A DNA stretch of 64,000 bases from Sphingomonas insulae (lineage in GTDB: Bacteria > Pseudomonadota > Alphaproteobacteria > Sphingomonadales > Sphingomonadaceae), in assembly GCF_010450875.1 (NCBI RefSeq), contig NZ_CP048422.1, positions 427,001-491,000 on the forward strand, in the 5' to 3' direction. Position 1 is the first letter of the stretch. Every line of letters starts with the position of its first letter. Below, one piece after another: positions 44,423 to 53,305 of this stretch. The notes under the pieces are model-generated. The model made no database searches and was not told the origin of the DNA. It was given only the letters and a program-made list of their open reading frames with translations. A program made the translations under genes and the position numbers.

Positions 44423-45061
44423 ATGTTCGAAAAGATCCTGGGCGTCCTCGCCACCTTCACCATCTCGGTGATTTCCAGCGGCGGCTATGTCGGCATCGCC
44501 ATCCTGATGGCGATCGAGAGCGCGTGTATCCCGCTCCCGTCCGAGATCATCATGCCCTTTGCCGGCTATCTCGTCTCGACCGGCCGCTTCGACCTCTATC
44601 TCGCCGCCACTGCCGGGGCGATCGGCTGCAACCTCGGCTCGATCGTCGCCTACGAAATCGGCAAGCGCGGCGGCCGACCGATGGCGGAGCGCTGGGGCCG
44701 CTACGTGCTGATCGGGCCGGGTGAGCTGGATGCGGCGGATCGCTTCTTCGCGCGCTGGGGCAGCCTGGCGGTCCTGATCGGCCGCCTGCTGCCCGTGATC
44801 CGCAGCTTCATCGCCTTTCCCGCAGGGGTCGCCCGGATGCGGCTGGTGCCGTTCCACGTCTATACCTTCATCGGCAGCTGGCCGTGGTGCTTCGGCCTCG
44901 CGTGGGTCGGCATGAAGCTCGGCGACAAATGGAACAGCGACCCCCGCGTCAAGGCCGCCTTTCATCAAGCGGACCTGCTGATCGGTATCGTCCTAGTCGC
45001 CCTCGTCGTCTTCTACGTCTGGCATCGCGTCCGGGGCCTGAAGCGCACGCCTCACGCCTGA
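44423..45061 (+). CDS. DedA-family membrane protein
   Basis: A 212-residue DedA (SNARE-associated) inner-membrane protein with about five hydrophobic segments and the family motifs ESACIPLPSEIIMPFAGYLV, RFFARWGSLAVLIGRLLPVIRSF and FPAGVARM, including the conserved acidic and Arg residues needed for flippase-like activity. Such proteins are linked to undecaprenyl phosphate or lipid translocation. ATG 44423 is chosen over ATG 44354; no strong ribosome binding site is seen. Its end overlaps the next convergent gene by 10 bp. Confidence 0.9.
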   Translation: MFEKILGVLATFTISVISSGGYVGIAILMAIESACIPLPSEIIMPFAGYLVSTGRFDLYLAATAGAIGCNLGSIVAYEIGKRGGRPMAERWGRYVLIGPGELDAADRFFARWGSLAVLIGRLLPVIRSFIAFPAGVARMRLVPFHVYTFIGSWPWCFGLAWVGMKLGDKWNSDPRVKAAFHQADLLIGIVLVALVVFYVWHRVRGLKRTPHA

Positions 45062-46458
45062 GGTCGGCGGACCCGCCACGCCAGCCAGCCGATCGTCGGC
45101 AGCGCCAGCGCCGCCCACCAATAGAATCCCGCCCAGGTGGACGAGCCGAACCATTCGCTCGGCACGGTACGCAGGTAACCGTTGGCGAAATTGCCGGCGA
45201 TGACCCATTGCCACACCGGAAAGGCCGTCACCGGCGGCGCGAAGATATCGGCCGATGCGATCGCCGCGTTCACCGCGACCGACAGCGCCAGCACCAGCGC
45301 CATGGCCAGCCGTTCGCCGCGACCGTGCGACCGCATCCACTCCGCTGCCAGCCCGAGTGCGAGTGGCCCGATCGCCGGGATCGCGAACCGCGGCCCGGTG
45401 GTATTGCCGCCATCCCAATAGACGTACGCCGCGTTGACCAGCAGCACGATCGACGCCGTGGCGGCGGCCGTCAGCGCTAGGCCACGCCGCTGTCGATCCC
45501 GCAGCCAGAACCATAGGCCGAGCGGCGCGAGGACGAGGATCGGGGCGACCCAGACCAGCCCAAGGCGAAAGCTGAACAGGATCGCCTGCAACGCCCGCAA
45601 TCGCGGGACGCCCAGCCCGAACAGGCCCTGATGCATCCCTTCCCAACCCACGACGCCGGAATAACCGATGCGGAACGGCGTTCCGAATGCGATCAGGTTA
45701 TAGGCCCCCAGCGGCAGCAGCGCGGCCATCCCCGCCGCCGCACCGACGACGAGGAGTCGCCAGCGATCCGGCCGCAAGCGAGACTGCCACATCGCCCAGA
45801 GCACGATCGGCAGCGCGGCGAGCACCGCCTGATGCTCGACCACCGCCGCCCAGCCCAGCGCCAGCCCGGCGGTCAGGGCACAGCGCATGGCTCCGCCGCC
45901 TGCGGATGTGCTTCGCCAGATCGCCCAGAGCGCCACGACATAAAGGTCGGCGACCACGGCATGGCCGAGCAGCGTCGTCGACCAGCCCCACACCGGCGTG
46001 CCAAGGGCATAACCCAGTGCGGCGAACAGGCCCGCCGCCGCGCTGCCGGTCATCCCCGACGCCATGTCGAACAGCAGCACCGCGGACAGCGCGGTCAGTA
46101 CCGCCGGGCCGATCGCCGCCGCCAGACGCGTGCGCAGCCGTAGATAGCGTTCGAAGTCCGGCCCCGCCGGCGCGGCCCCGAACCGCGCGGACCGTTCGCC
46201 GGTCACCGTGTCGGCCAGCCATACCGCCGGCAGCGCCATCAATGTCATTCCCGGCGGTTTGTCGAGATAGGCGTGGCCGTCGAACGCCGCCTTGTCGATG
46301 GTCAGCGGTGCGAACTGGTCGATGGTCGCATCGCCGTCCTCGACCAGGCTGATAGCGGCGAACAGGCGCGTTGCGTTGTTGGCGTTGAGCTCCCACGAGC
46401 CGAACCATGCGCAGCTGAACCAGACCAGCGCGAACAAGACGATACGGACGGTTCGCAT
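45052..46458 (-). CDS. Multi-spanning membrane protein, glycosyltransferase-like (GT39/PMT-type fold)
   Basis: A 468-residue integral membrane protein with roughly ten or more hydrophobic segments. Its first loop has ANNATRLFAAISLVEDGDATIDQFAP and a YLDKPPGM motif like the lipid-sugar site of GT-C transferases, and a long Trp-rich tail. This suggests an arabinosyl- or mannosyltransferase-like protein acting on a polyprenyl-sugar, but the family is not certain. ATG 46458. It converges with dedA and is followed upstream, by 4 bp, by the DUF2306 gene, so the two probably form an operon. Confidence 0.7.
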   Translation of the reverse strand: MRTVRIVLFALVWFSCAWFGSWELNANNATRLFAAISLVEDGDATIDQFAPLTIDKAAFDGHAYLDKPPGMTLMALPAVWLADTVTGERSARFGAAPAGPDFERYLRLRTRLAAAIGPAVLTALSAVLLFDMASGMTGSAAAGLFAALGYALGTPVWGWSTTLLGHAVVADLYVVALWAIWRSTSAGGGAMRCALTAGLALGWAAVVEHQAVLAALPIVLWAMWQSRLRPDRWRLLVVGAAAGMAALLPLGAYNLIAFGTPFRIGYSGVVGWEGMHQGLFGLGVPRLRALQAILFSFRLGLVWVAPILVLAPLGLWFWLRDRQRRGLALTAAATASIVLLVNAAYVYWDGGNTTGPRFAIPAIGPLALGLAAEWMRSHGRGERLAMALVLALSVAVNAAIASADIFAPPVTAFPVWQWVIAGNFANGYLRTVPSEWFGSSTWAGFYWWAALALPTIGWLAWRVRRPQA

Positions 46459-46462
46459 CAGG

Positions 46463-46978
46463 TCAGCCGAACAACCATTGCCCCAGCAGGCGATCGAACG
46501 GGAAGGTGAAGACGCCGGCGATCAGCAGCGCGCCGGTGACGATACCGCGAACGCTGCGCCGATGGCGCACGACGTTGTGGGTGCGGGCCGCCCGCCACAG
46601 GATCGGCACTTGGATCAGCACCCAGACCGACAGGATATGGATCACGCTGAATGCGCCCGGCCGGCCGACCCGAACCCCGAAAGACAGGGCGGCGGTGAGC
46701 AGCATCGCCACCGACCAGATCGCGCCGAGCCTGCGATGGCGTCGGTCACCGCGCCGCTGGAGCAGGATCACGGGGGTCAGCGCCAACGCCACAAGGATGG
46801 TGGCGATATGCGCCCAGACGATGCCTGGAACCTCGCCCCAATGTGGTCGGCCGCGCATCAGCGCCAGGCCGACCGCCCCAAGCAGGATCGTCGCGGCGAC
46901 CGACAGGCATTTCTCGTAACCGTCCGCAGCGAGCGGCTTCGATGCCGGCCCGGCCGCTCCTATCGCTGTCGCCATCAT
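46463..46978 (-). CDS. DUF2306-like four-helix membrane protein
   Basis: A 171-residue membrane protein with four or five hydrophobic segments, among them HIATILVALALTPVILL and HILSVWVLIQVPILWRA. The segment QRRGDRRHRRLGAIWSVAML is typical of DUF2306 proteins. ATG 46978 (or 46975) is preceded by AAGGGGG. No catalytic motif is evident and the function is unknown. It is the first gene of a two-gene unit with the membrane glycosyltransferase-like gene. Confidence 0.7.
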   Translation of the reverse strand: MMATAIGAAGPASKPLAADGYEKCLSVAATILLGAVGLALMRGRPHWGEVPGIVWAHIATILVALALTPVILLQRRGDRRHRRLGAIWSVAMLLTAALSFGVRVGRPGAFSVIHILSVWVLIQVPILWRAARTHNVVRHRRSVRGIVTGALLIAGVFTFPFDRLLGQWLFG

Positions 46979-47056
46979 CTCGCCCCCTTGTCCCGCCCGC
47001 ACGCTACCGCAACGGCGCGCGAAGACAAACCGGCCGGTGGATCGCAACCGTCCGCG

Positions 47057-47539
47057 TCAGGGAACCCGGGCTTCCTCGACCTTGCGCGCCTGGTTCTCCT
47101 TGCGAGCCGCGCGGGCATTTTGCAGGAAGCAGCCGGTCTGCCCGCCGGCGCCGACCGTCGAACAGCTGCCGGTGCTGTTGGCGCCGACACCCGCGTCCAA
47201 CGTCCCCTGCGCACGCGCCGCCCAACTCTCGTTCTGCGGCGTCACCTCGAATTCGCGAAGCTCCTTGGGCACGCGATATTGCTCGCGGGCGCTGCGGCGT
47301 TCGCAGATGACGATCTCGTCGCCATCGTTGTTGGTCGGGCAGCGTTCGTTGCCGTAGAGGACGAGGACGCCGTTCACCGGTGCCCGCTTGGCGACCTCGC
47401 CCGGCGTACTGATGACGACAGGCTTCGCCGCGCCCGGCAGCGCGGGCTGCTGACTGACCTGTTGACCGGCCGGGAGCGCCTGTTGCGCCAGCGCCGGACC
47501 GGCCGCGAGCATCAGCGTGGCCGTGATGAAGGTACGCAT
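47057..47539 (-). CDS. Exported cysteine-containing protein, unknown
   Basis: A 160-residue periplasmic protein with a clear signal peptide (MRTFITATLMLAAGPALAQ). The mature chain is rich in Gln, Ala and Pro; a motif YGNERCPTNNDGDEIVICER with two Cys may form a disulfide loop, and two more Cys occur in GSCSTVGAGGQTGCF. I recognise the shape from sphingomonads but not the function. ATG 47539 has GAGAGGAG upstream. Followed by coq7 upstream in the transcript by 11 bp, so it is likely co-transcribed with that gene. Confidence 0.75.
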   Translation of the reverse strand: MRTFITATLMLAAGPALAQQALPAGQQVSQQPALPGAAKPVVISTPGEVAKRAPVNGVLVLYGNERCPTNNDGDEIVICERRSAREQYRVPKELREFEVTPQNESWAARAQGTLDAGVGANSTGSCSTVGAGGQTGCFLQNARAARKENQARKVEEARVP

Positions 47540-47550
47540 CGTCACTCCTC

Positions 47551-48087
47551 TCAAATCCTCTTCGCCGCCGCGATCGCGATCTTGCAGCCCAGGCGGATGA
47601 AGCCGCTGAGCACCGGATAGCCGATCGCGTTCTCGGCGCCCGCGGCAAGCGCGTGATCGCGATGCTCCAGCTCTTCCGCCTGGAAGTCGGCGATCGCATC
47701 CGACAGTTCGACATCGCTGGTGCCGAGTTCGTCCCGCTGCGCCTGATAATGCCGGTCGATCTCCGTTTCCACCGCAGCGGTGCAGGCCATCGCGGCGTCG
47801 GGGCCGATCGCCGCGGTGATCGCGCCGAGCGCGAAGCCCGCCTTGTCCCAGAACGGCTGGAACAATGTGGGGCGCACGCCGCGCCGGACGATCATGTCGT
47901 CGAAGAAGGCGCGGTGACGCTCTTCCTGCGCGGCCATATGGTGGATCGCACGCGCGGCGGGATGGCGATCGCCAAGCACCGCCAATTGGCCGGCGTAGAT
48001 CCGCGTCGCACCATATTCGCCGGCCTGATCGACCCGGATCATCGCCTGTGTCGGTTCGCGCCGGTCGCCCGGCTTCCAGCGGTTCAT
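47551..48087 (-). CDS. coq7: 2-nonaprenyl-3-methyl-6-methoxy-1,4-benzoquinol hydroxylase (Coq7)
   Basis: A 178-residue Coq7-type di-iron hydroxylase of ubiquinone biosynthesis. Two helical repeats carry the metal ligands: IRVDQAGEYGATRIY and AAQEERHRAFFD, then VETEIDRHYQ and AEELEHRDHAL (Glu, ExxH). It hydroxylates demethoxyubiquinone at the membrane. The start is placed at ATG 48087, though a TTG seven codons upstream is possible. It follows the DsbB gene by 24 bp, in the same direction. Confidence 0.92.
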   Translation of the reverse strand: MNRWKPGDRREPTQAMIRVDQAGEYGATRIYAGQLAVLGDRHPAARAIHHMAAQEERHRAFFDDMIVRRGVRPTLFQPFWDKAGFALGAITAAIGPDAAMACTAAVETEIDRHYQAQRDELGTSDVELSDAIADFQAEELEHRDHALAAGAENAIGYPVLSGFIRLGCKIAIAAAKRI

Positions 48088-48111
48088 CGGGCAGCGCTCA
48101 TCGGCCAATAC

Positions 48112-48606
48112 TCATCGGGATGTCCTCATCCACCACAAGATAAGACCCGCGCCGCCGATTGACAGGATCGCATTGAACCCTGCGAGCGAGATACCGGCCA
48201 GCGTCCATTGCGCGACGTCGCAGCGCACCACCGGCGCGCGCATCAGCGCGTCCAGCCGCGCCTCCGGCCCCAACCCGCGCAGGTCGACGGTCTGGGTGCA
48301 GGCGGTGAAGCCGTTCCACCAGTGATATTCGACGCCGGCGTGCGCGATGCCGATCGCACCGGATATGGCGATCAGCAGCGCGGCGACGATCACCAGCGCC
48401 TTGGCGATGCTCCGCTGCGGCACGAGGAAGGCAAGCAGCGCGAACGGCAGCGCGGCATAATGCGGCCAACGTTGCCAGTGACACATCTCGCACGGATACA
48501 GGTGGCCGATCAGCTGCGAGGTCCATGCCCCCGCCAGCAATGCCGCGGGCAACAGCAGCGCGAGCGCCCGGGCGCGACGCTCGTCGGCGGTGAGCGGGCG
48601 GCTCAC
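48112..48606 (-). CDS. dsbB: Disulfide bond formation protein DsbB
   Basis: A 164-residue four-helix membrane protein that re-oxidises DsbA-type thiol oxidases through quinone. It has the first CxxC pair in YPCEMCHWQRWPHY and the second Cys pair spread over the loop TACTQTV and VVRCDVAQWTL. Hydrophobic segments match the four-helix topology. Its ATG overlaps the ctpA stop (ATGA). It partners logically with the two DsbA-like proteins at 34484-35899. Confidence 0.88.
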   Translation of the reverse strand: MSRPLTADERRARALALLLPAALLAGAWTSQLIGHLYPCEMCHWQRWPHYAALPFALLAFLVPQRSIAKALVIVAALLIAISGAIGIAHAGVEYHWWNGFTACTQTVDLRGLGPEARLDALMRAPVVRCDVAQWTLAGISLAGFNAILSIGGAGLILWWMRTSR

Positions 48607-49937
48607 TTGACCTTCGGCTTCGTTGCGGCGGCGACCTGTGCCGCACCGCCGAGGCGCGCGACGGTCTTCAGCGCATAATAGAGCTGGAAGTCATCGATGC
48701 CCTGCTTCTTGAGCTGGTCGGGCGTCATCGCGAAGCGCGGATCGTCCTTCGTGTCCTCCTCGAGCACCTTGTTATCCGCCTTCACCTCGTTGATCAGGTG
48801 ACGGCGCAAGTCGGCCTCGCGAAAGATCGGCCGCGTCTTGAAGTCGGGATCGCTGATCTGCGGCACGCGGATATCGGGCTCGATCCCGCCTTCCTGCACG
48901 CTGCGCCCCGACGGCGTATAATATCGCGCGGTGGTGAGGCGCAGCGCGGTCTGGGGCCCGAGTTGCAGCAGCGTCTGCACCGAACCCTTGCCGAAGCTGC
49001 GTTCCCCCATCACCAGCGCGCGGTGATGGTCCTGCAAGGCGCCGGCGACGATCTCGGACGCGGAGGCGGTGCCGGGATTGGTCAGCACGACGACGGGCAG
49101 GCCATGGGCGTCGTCACCGGGCTTGGCGAAGTAGCGTTCGATATCCGCCTTTTCGCGACCGCGCTGCGATACGATCTCGCCATGGTCGAGGAAGGCATCG
49201 CTGACCGCGATCGCCTGCGTCAGCAGGCCGCCGCCGTTGTCGCGCAGGTCGATGACATAGCCGAGCGGGCGATGGCCCAGGCTCTTGTCGATCGCCATGA
49301 TCGCGGCGCGGGTGTCGGCGCCGGTGCTTTCCGAGAAGGTGTTGATGTTGATGTAGCCGACATCGCCGCGCACTTCCCACTTCACCGGCTTCTGGATGAT
49401 GACCTCGCGGTTCATCGTCACCTCGACCGGCTTGTCCTGCCCCGGGCGGACCAGCGTCAGGCTGATCCTGGTGCCGGGCTTGCCGCGCATCAGGCCGATC
49501 GCCTCGTCCAGCGTCTCGCCGTAGATCAGCTTGCCGTCGATATGGGTGATGTAATCGCCCGACTTCACCCCGGCACGATAGGCGGGCGTATCCTCCTGCG
49601 GCGCCACGACCTTGACGGCGCCATCCTCCATCTGGACGGTCAGGCCGAGGCCGCCGTAATTGCCCTCGGTCTGGATACGCAGATTGTCATAGTCGAGCGC
49701 GTCGACATAGCTCGAATGCGGGTCGAGGCTGGACAGCATGCCCTGGATCGCCCCCTTGATGAGCTTCTGGTCATCGACCTTGTCGACATAGTCCGCCTTG
49801 ATGCGGTTGAAGACATCGAGGAACTGGTCGAATTCGCGATAGGTGTCGGTGTCCACCGCCGCCATCGCCTGCGTCGCGAGCGGGATGAGGGACAGCGAGC
49901 CGAGGATTGCGGTCGCAGTAAGCAGCGGACGGGCCAT
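48603..49937 (-). CDS. ctpA: Carboxy-terminal processing protease (S41, CtpA-like)
   Basis: A 444-residue periplasmic serine protease. A signal peptide (about 1-26) is followed by the N-terminal helical part, a PDZ domain (about 85-165, with GGLGLTV and YRAGVKSGDYITHIDGK), and the S41 domain with Ser294 in TASASEIVAGAL and Lys317 in GERSFGKGSVQT as the dyad. Such proteases process murein hydrolases or their activators, which fits its position next to envC. It ends in a charged tail. ATG 49937; upstream gap of 110 bp to envC. Confidence 0.93.
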   Translation of the reverse strand: MARPLLTATAILGSLSLIPLATQAMAAVDTDTYREFDQFLDVFNRIKADYVDKVDDQKLIKGAIQGMLSSLDPHSSYVDALDYDNLRIQTEGNYGGLGLTVQMEDGAVKVVAPQEDTPAYRAGVKSGDYITHIDGKLIYGETLDEAIGLMRGKPGTRISLTLVRPGQDKPVEVTMNREVIIQKPVKWEVRGDVGYININTFSESTGADTRAAIMAIDKSLGHRPLGYVIDLRDNGGGLLTQAIAVSDAFLDHGEIVSQRGREKADIERYFAKPGDDAHGLPVVVLTNPGTASASEIVAGALQDHHRALVMGERSFGKGSVQTLLQLGPQTALRLTTARYYTPSGRSVQEGGIEPDIRVPQISDPDFKTRPIFREADLRRHLINEVKADNKVLEEDTKDDPRFAMTPDQLKKQGIDDFQLYYALKTVARLGGAAQVAAATKPKVK

Positions 49938-50047
49938 CGAACATCCTGAAGGCGGGAAAACTGTGTGCGTTTAGCCGGTTTATCGGGCCGGAGCAAAGCG
50001 CAGCGACGCTGAATGCAGGCTAACCCCGCCGACCGCCGGCAGGCCGC

Positions 50048-51301
50048 TCAACCGAGCAGGGCGGCGATGTCCACCGGACGACCCCGCCGGCGCAGTTCGA
50101 CGGTGACGCGCGGGTCTTCGCCACTGCCGGCAATCCCGATCGGATCCCCCGCGGCAATGCTGCGCCCGCGCGACACCTGCGCCCGCGCGAGGCCGGTGAC
50201 GAGGGTCGTCCAGCCATCGGCATGATCGATGATGACGATGACGCCATAGCCGCGGAACGATCGGGCATAGCGCACGATGCCGGCCGCCGGGGCGACCACG
50301 CGTGCGCCCGACGCCACCGCGAACGTCAGGCCGCGCGATCGCACGCCCGCTTCGGACATCTCGTCCAGCCCGGTGACGAGCCGCCCCCTGACCGGCAGGC
50401 GATACACCCCCGTCCGCCGGGACGGGGCGGTCGTGCCGGGCGCGAGCGGCCGTGGCAGCGGACCGGGCAAGCTGGCGAGGTCGTTCGCCGTCGCCTGTTC
50501 CGCATCGCCCGCATCGAGCAGGTCGACCAGGTCGCGGGCGCGTTCCCCCAGCGCCAGTGCACGGTCCGATTCGCTCATCGCATCGCGACCGAGCGCCTGA
50601 CTCCGCCGGCGATGCGCCGCCTCCAGCCGTGCCAGTGCGACGCGATTCGATTCCAGTTGCGCGCGGCCCTGGCGGAGTGCGGCGGCGGCCAGCATGGCGT
50701 CGGATTGCAGTGCGTGGGTACGGGCGATCTGCTCGCGCACCTGCTGTGTCCTCGCCCGCACGATCGGCAGCGCGCCGCCGAGCACGGCACGGACGTGGAC
50801 GAGATCGTCCACCGAACCGGGTTGCGCGATCGCCACCACCGTGGGTCGGCGGGCAAGCTCGGTCAGCGCCGCTAGCAGGCGAGCGACCGGCGCCTGCATC
50901 GTCCCAAGCGCCTGCTGCTGTGCGGCCAGCAGGCGAGCGACGATGGCGCCACGGGCCTGGGCGACGGCGAGCGTGGCCTCGGCTGCGGTGACCCGCGCGG
51001 CCAGCGCCGTTTCCTCCGCCCGCGCTTTGTCGGCGGCGTTGCGTTCGGCGGCGGCGCGGCGGGCGAGCGCGTCGGCCTGACGCGTCGCGACCGCAGCATC
51101 GCGCTTGGCAGCGGCGAGGCGCTGGCGCGGGTCGGCACGCGTTTGGCCTTGCACCGGCAGCGTCAGGGCGAGAAGCGCGACGGCGGCAAGGGCAGCGCGT
51201 CGCCCCCGGCCGGGGGCAGGCCGGGCCGCTTGCGCCGGCGGCCCGGCCAAGACGGGACGGAAAGACACGATCGACGAGGACAGGAGCGTGGCGGTCGCCA
51301 T
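50048..51301 (-). CDS. envC: Murein hydrolase activator EnvC-like
   Basis: A 417-residue periplasmic activator of amidases. A signal/anchor segment (about 38-52) precedes a long Ala-rich coiled coil (about 60-230) and a C-terminal LytM/M23 domain. That domain has lost the metal ligands: the HxxxD and HxH positions read SRGLTFAV and VTVELRRRG, so it is catalytically dead, as in E. coli EnvC. ATG 51301 overlaps the rlmH stop by one base (TGATG). It lies beside ctpA, matching the division-linked gene order. Confidence 0.88.
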   Translation of the reverse strand: MATATLLSSSIVSFRPVLAGPPAQAARPAPGRGRRAALAAVALLALTLPVQGQTRADPRQRLAAAKRDAAVATRQADALARRAAAERNAADKARAEETALAARVTAAEATLAVAQARGAIVARLLAAQQQALGTMQAPVARLLAALTELARRPTVVAIAQPGSVDDLVHVRAVLGGALPIVRARTQQVREQIARTHALQSDAMLAAAALRQGRAQLESNRVALARLEAAHRRRSQALGRDAMSESDRALALGERARDLVDLLDAGDAEQATANDLASLPGPLPRPLAPGTTAPSRRTGVYRLPVRGRLVTGLDEMSEAGVRSRGLTFAVASGARVVAPAAGIVRYARSFRGYGVIVIIDHADGWTTLVTGLARAQVSRGRSIAAGDPIGIAGSGEDPRVTVELRRRGRPVDIAALLG

Positions 51302-51723
51302 CACCCCTCCCGGTGATACGGGTGGCCAGCCAGGATCGCCGTCGCGCGGAACAATTGTTCGGCCAGCATCGCGCGCGCCAGCATATGCGGCCAGGTCGCG
51401 CGACCGAACGACAGCAGCAGGTCGGCCCCGGCGCGATCGGCATCGTCGAAGCCATCGGCCGCGCCGATCATGAAGCGCATCTCGCGCGTGCCAGTGTCCC
51501 GCCAGCGCTCCAGACGGCGGGCGAAGTCCATCGATCCCAGCACCTCGCCCTTTTCGTCGAGGAGGACGCGAACCGTTTGGGGATCGAGCGCGGGCAGCTT
51601 GCCGCCGGTATCCGGCAGTTCGGTGACGCGTGTCGGCCAGACGATCCGCTTGAGGTAGCGGTCGACCAGTTCCGATTCGGGCGACCGCCCGATCCGCCCA
51701 CGCGCCACGATGTGGAGGAGGAT
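51301..51723 (-). CDS. rlmH: 23S rRNA (pseudouridine1915-N3)-methyltransferase RlmH, ATC start
   Basis: A SPOUT methyltransferase that methylates pseudouridine 1915 of 23S rRNA. Conserved parts: LLHIVARGRIG, SPESELVDRYLKRI, FMIGAADGFDD, LSFGRATWPHMLARAMLAEQLFRA and the terminal GHPYHREG. The only standard start is GTG 51708, which would cut off the first beta strand; the frame extends to ATC 51723, with GAGG six bases before it, and the residues LLHIVARG that follow fit the family N-terminus. I therefore annotate the ATC codon as the probable start, giving 140 residues. It lies 1 bp after the rsfS stop. Confidence 0.85.
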   Translation of the reverse strand: MLLHIVARGRIGRSPESELVDRYLKRIVWPTRVTELPDTGGKLPALDPQTVRVLLDEKGEVLGSMDFARRLERWRDTGTREMRFMIGAADGFDDADRAGADLLLSFGRATWPHMLARAMLAEQLFRATAILAGHPYHREG

Positions 51724-51724
51724 G

Positions 51725-52135
51725 TTACGCCTCGGCGGTCGGCGGAAGCGGCTTCAGCGACGACGATACGGTATCGCCGAACTGCCACATCCGTTCGAGG
51801 TTGTAGAAGGTGCGCACCTCCGGCCGGAACAGGTGGATGATGACGTCGTTGGCGTCGATCAGCACCCAGTCCGCGGTCTGCAGTCCCTCGATCCGCACGC
51901 TGCGACCGAATTCAGCCTTGATCTTCTCGGCGAGCTTGTGCGCCATCGATGCGACCTGGCGCGTCGAACGGCCGCTGGCAATGACCATGTGATCGGCGAT
52001 CGACGATTTGCCGGCGAGCGGGATCGTCACGATCTCCTCCGCCTGGTCGTCGTCGAGCGACGCCATGATGAGCCGATGCAAAGCCTCGACTTCGGCCGGG
52101 TCGGCCGGTCGAACGGCTTGGGGGTTACTCGCCAA
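51725..52135 (-). CDS. rsfS: Ribosomal silencing factor RsfS
   Basis: A 136-residue ribosomal silencing factor (DUF143) that binds uL14 and blocks subunit joining in poor conditions. Seen: [63 protein letters not shown] and [10 protein letters not shown], the whole family core. The start is TTG 52135, preceded by AGGAGT with good spacing. It overlaps the end of nadD by 11 bp, as in many bacteria, and leads into rlmH. Confidence 0.92.
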   Translation of the reverse strand: MASNPQAVRPADPAEVEALHRLIMASLDDDQAEEIVTIPLAGKSSIADHMVIASGRSTRQVASMAHKLAEKIKAEFGRSVRIEGLQTADWVLIDANDVIIHLFRPEVRTFYNLERMWQFGDTVSSSLKPLPPTAEA

Positions 52136-52745
52136 GGTGACTCCTGGGTTGCTGGGCCGGGTGGCGCCGGTGCCAGTCGGGATCGGCCGCTCGGGCCGCG
52201 GTTGCGGAGGTAGGGTCGGGGCGGAAGCGCAACAGCACGAGTGCCGGCAATCTCCACGTCGTCCAATGCTTCGCCTGGCATGCGGGCCGTTGGAAGCGTC
52301 GCAGCCAACCCATCGCGACACTCGCACGGGCACCGCGTTCATACCCCGGACGCGCGATCACCGCAATCGGCATCGTACGCGCGATATCCCGCCATCCGCG
52401 CCACCGGTGGAATTGCGCCAGATTGTCGGCACCCATCAGCCAGATGAATTGCCGCCGAGGGTAGCGGCGCTGGAGCTTGCGCAGGGTGTCGAGCGTGTAC
52501 CGGGTGTGCAACCGCGCCTCGATATCGGTGGCGCGGATCGGCGCGCGGCGCGCCATCGCCCGGGCCGAAGCGAGCCGCGCGGCAAGCGGCGCCATGTCCG
52601 GGACGCCGTCCTTCAGCGGATTGCCCGGCGACACCAACCACCATGCCTCGTCCAGATCGAGGGCGCGAATCGCCGCGATCGTGATGCCGCGGTGGCCACG
52701 ATGCGCGGGATTGAACGATCCGCCGAGCAGGCCGGTGGGGGTCAT
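52125..52745 (-). CDS. nadD: Nicotinate-nucleotide adenylyltransferase NadD
   Basis: A 206-residue nucleotidyltransferase that makes deamido-NAD from nicotinate mononucleotide. N-terminal [11 protein letters not shown] (8-18) with the HxGH-type motif, then [19 protein letters not shown] and [16 protein letters not shown], all family segments. The tail, after residue 170, is basic and less conserved. ATG 52745 overlaps the stop of the toxin gene (ATGA), so expression of this essential enzyme depends on the toxin-antitoxin cassette upstream. Confidence 0.93.
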   Translation of the reverse strand: MTPTGLLGGSFNPAHRGHRGITIAAIRALDLDEAWWLVSPGNPLKDGVPDMAPLAARLASARAMARRAPIRATDIEARLHTRYTLDTLRKLQRRYPRRQFIWLMGADNLAQFHRWRGWRDIARTMPIAVIARPGYERGARASVAMGWLRRFQRPACQAKHWTTWRLPALVLLRFRPDPTSATAARAADPDWHRRHPAQQPRSHLGE

Positions 52746-53023
52746 AGGCTACGCCAGTCCTCTCGCCCGTGGTAGAGCCGAAGAATCTGCACGCCGTCCA
52801 CGTCGATCCGATAGATCAGGATGTATTCGGTTTGCGGGACCAACCATTTGCGCTCGCCATCATCCAGCCCCGGCCCGGCATGGGGGTGACGGGCCAGAAA
52901 TTTGCCAGCCGCGATCGCTGCTCGGCCCATGGCGGTGGCGTGCAAGGGATCGTGCGGCCTGTTGAAGTCATCGATGCGGGCAAGATCGGCGCGCGCACGA
53001 CGAGTCCAGGCAGCGCGCGTCAT
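52742..53023 (-). CDS. parE: RelE/ParE-family toxin
   Basis: A 93-residue toxin-fold protein with the ParE/RelE pattern: [15 protein letters not shown], a helix with [41 protein letters not shown]. The last segment with RLYHGREDW is the hallmark of ParE-type plasmid-stabilisation toxins. ATG 53023 overlaps the antitoxin stop (ATGA), and its stop overlaps nadD (ATGA). Whether it blocks gyrase (ParE) or cuts mRNA (RelE) cannot be told; RelE catalytic residues are not obvious. Confidence 0.85.
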   Translation of the reverse strand: MTRAAWTRRARADLARIDDFNRPHDPLHATAMGRAAIAAGKFLARHPHAGPGLDDGERKWLVPQTEYILIYRIDVDGVQILRLYHGREDWRSL

Positions 53024-53274
53024 GCCGGGCGACGAGCGGCGACGCGTTCCTCGAACCAGGCTTCCATCTCTTCCTGCGTGATCAATTCGCCGCGATCGGC
53101 GGAATCGACGCCGGCCTGAACGAAGGCCCGCCATTCGACATCGTGTTCCATCGCTTTGCGGATGGCGGCAGCAGCGAATTGTTCGCCCGTCATCCCGCGC
53201 GCCCGCGCCAATTCCTCAATCATCGCCAGGGTGGCGGCATCGAGCGGGGCGGTGATGGAAGCCGGAGCGTTCAT
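53020..53274 (-). CDS. parD: Antitoxin of the RelE/ParE-type pair (ribbon-helix-helix)
   Basis: An 84-residue antitoxin. The N-terminal part ASITAPLDAATLAMIEELAR fits a ribbon-helix-helix DNA-binding domain, and the C-terminal helix ITQEEMEAWFEERVA is the toxin-binding part. The start is ATG 53274. Its stop overlaps the toxin start by ATGA. The pair sits between proA and nadD, inside a housekeeping block, and would be autoregulated by the antitoxin if typical. Confidence 0.83.
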   Translation of the reverse strand: MNAPASITAPLDAATLAMIEELARARGMTGEQFAAAAIRKAMEHDVEWRAFVQAGVDSADRGELITQEEMEAWFEERVAARRPA

Positions 53275-53305
53275 CGTCGGAACGTACACGGGCCGCCGGA
53301 CCGCT

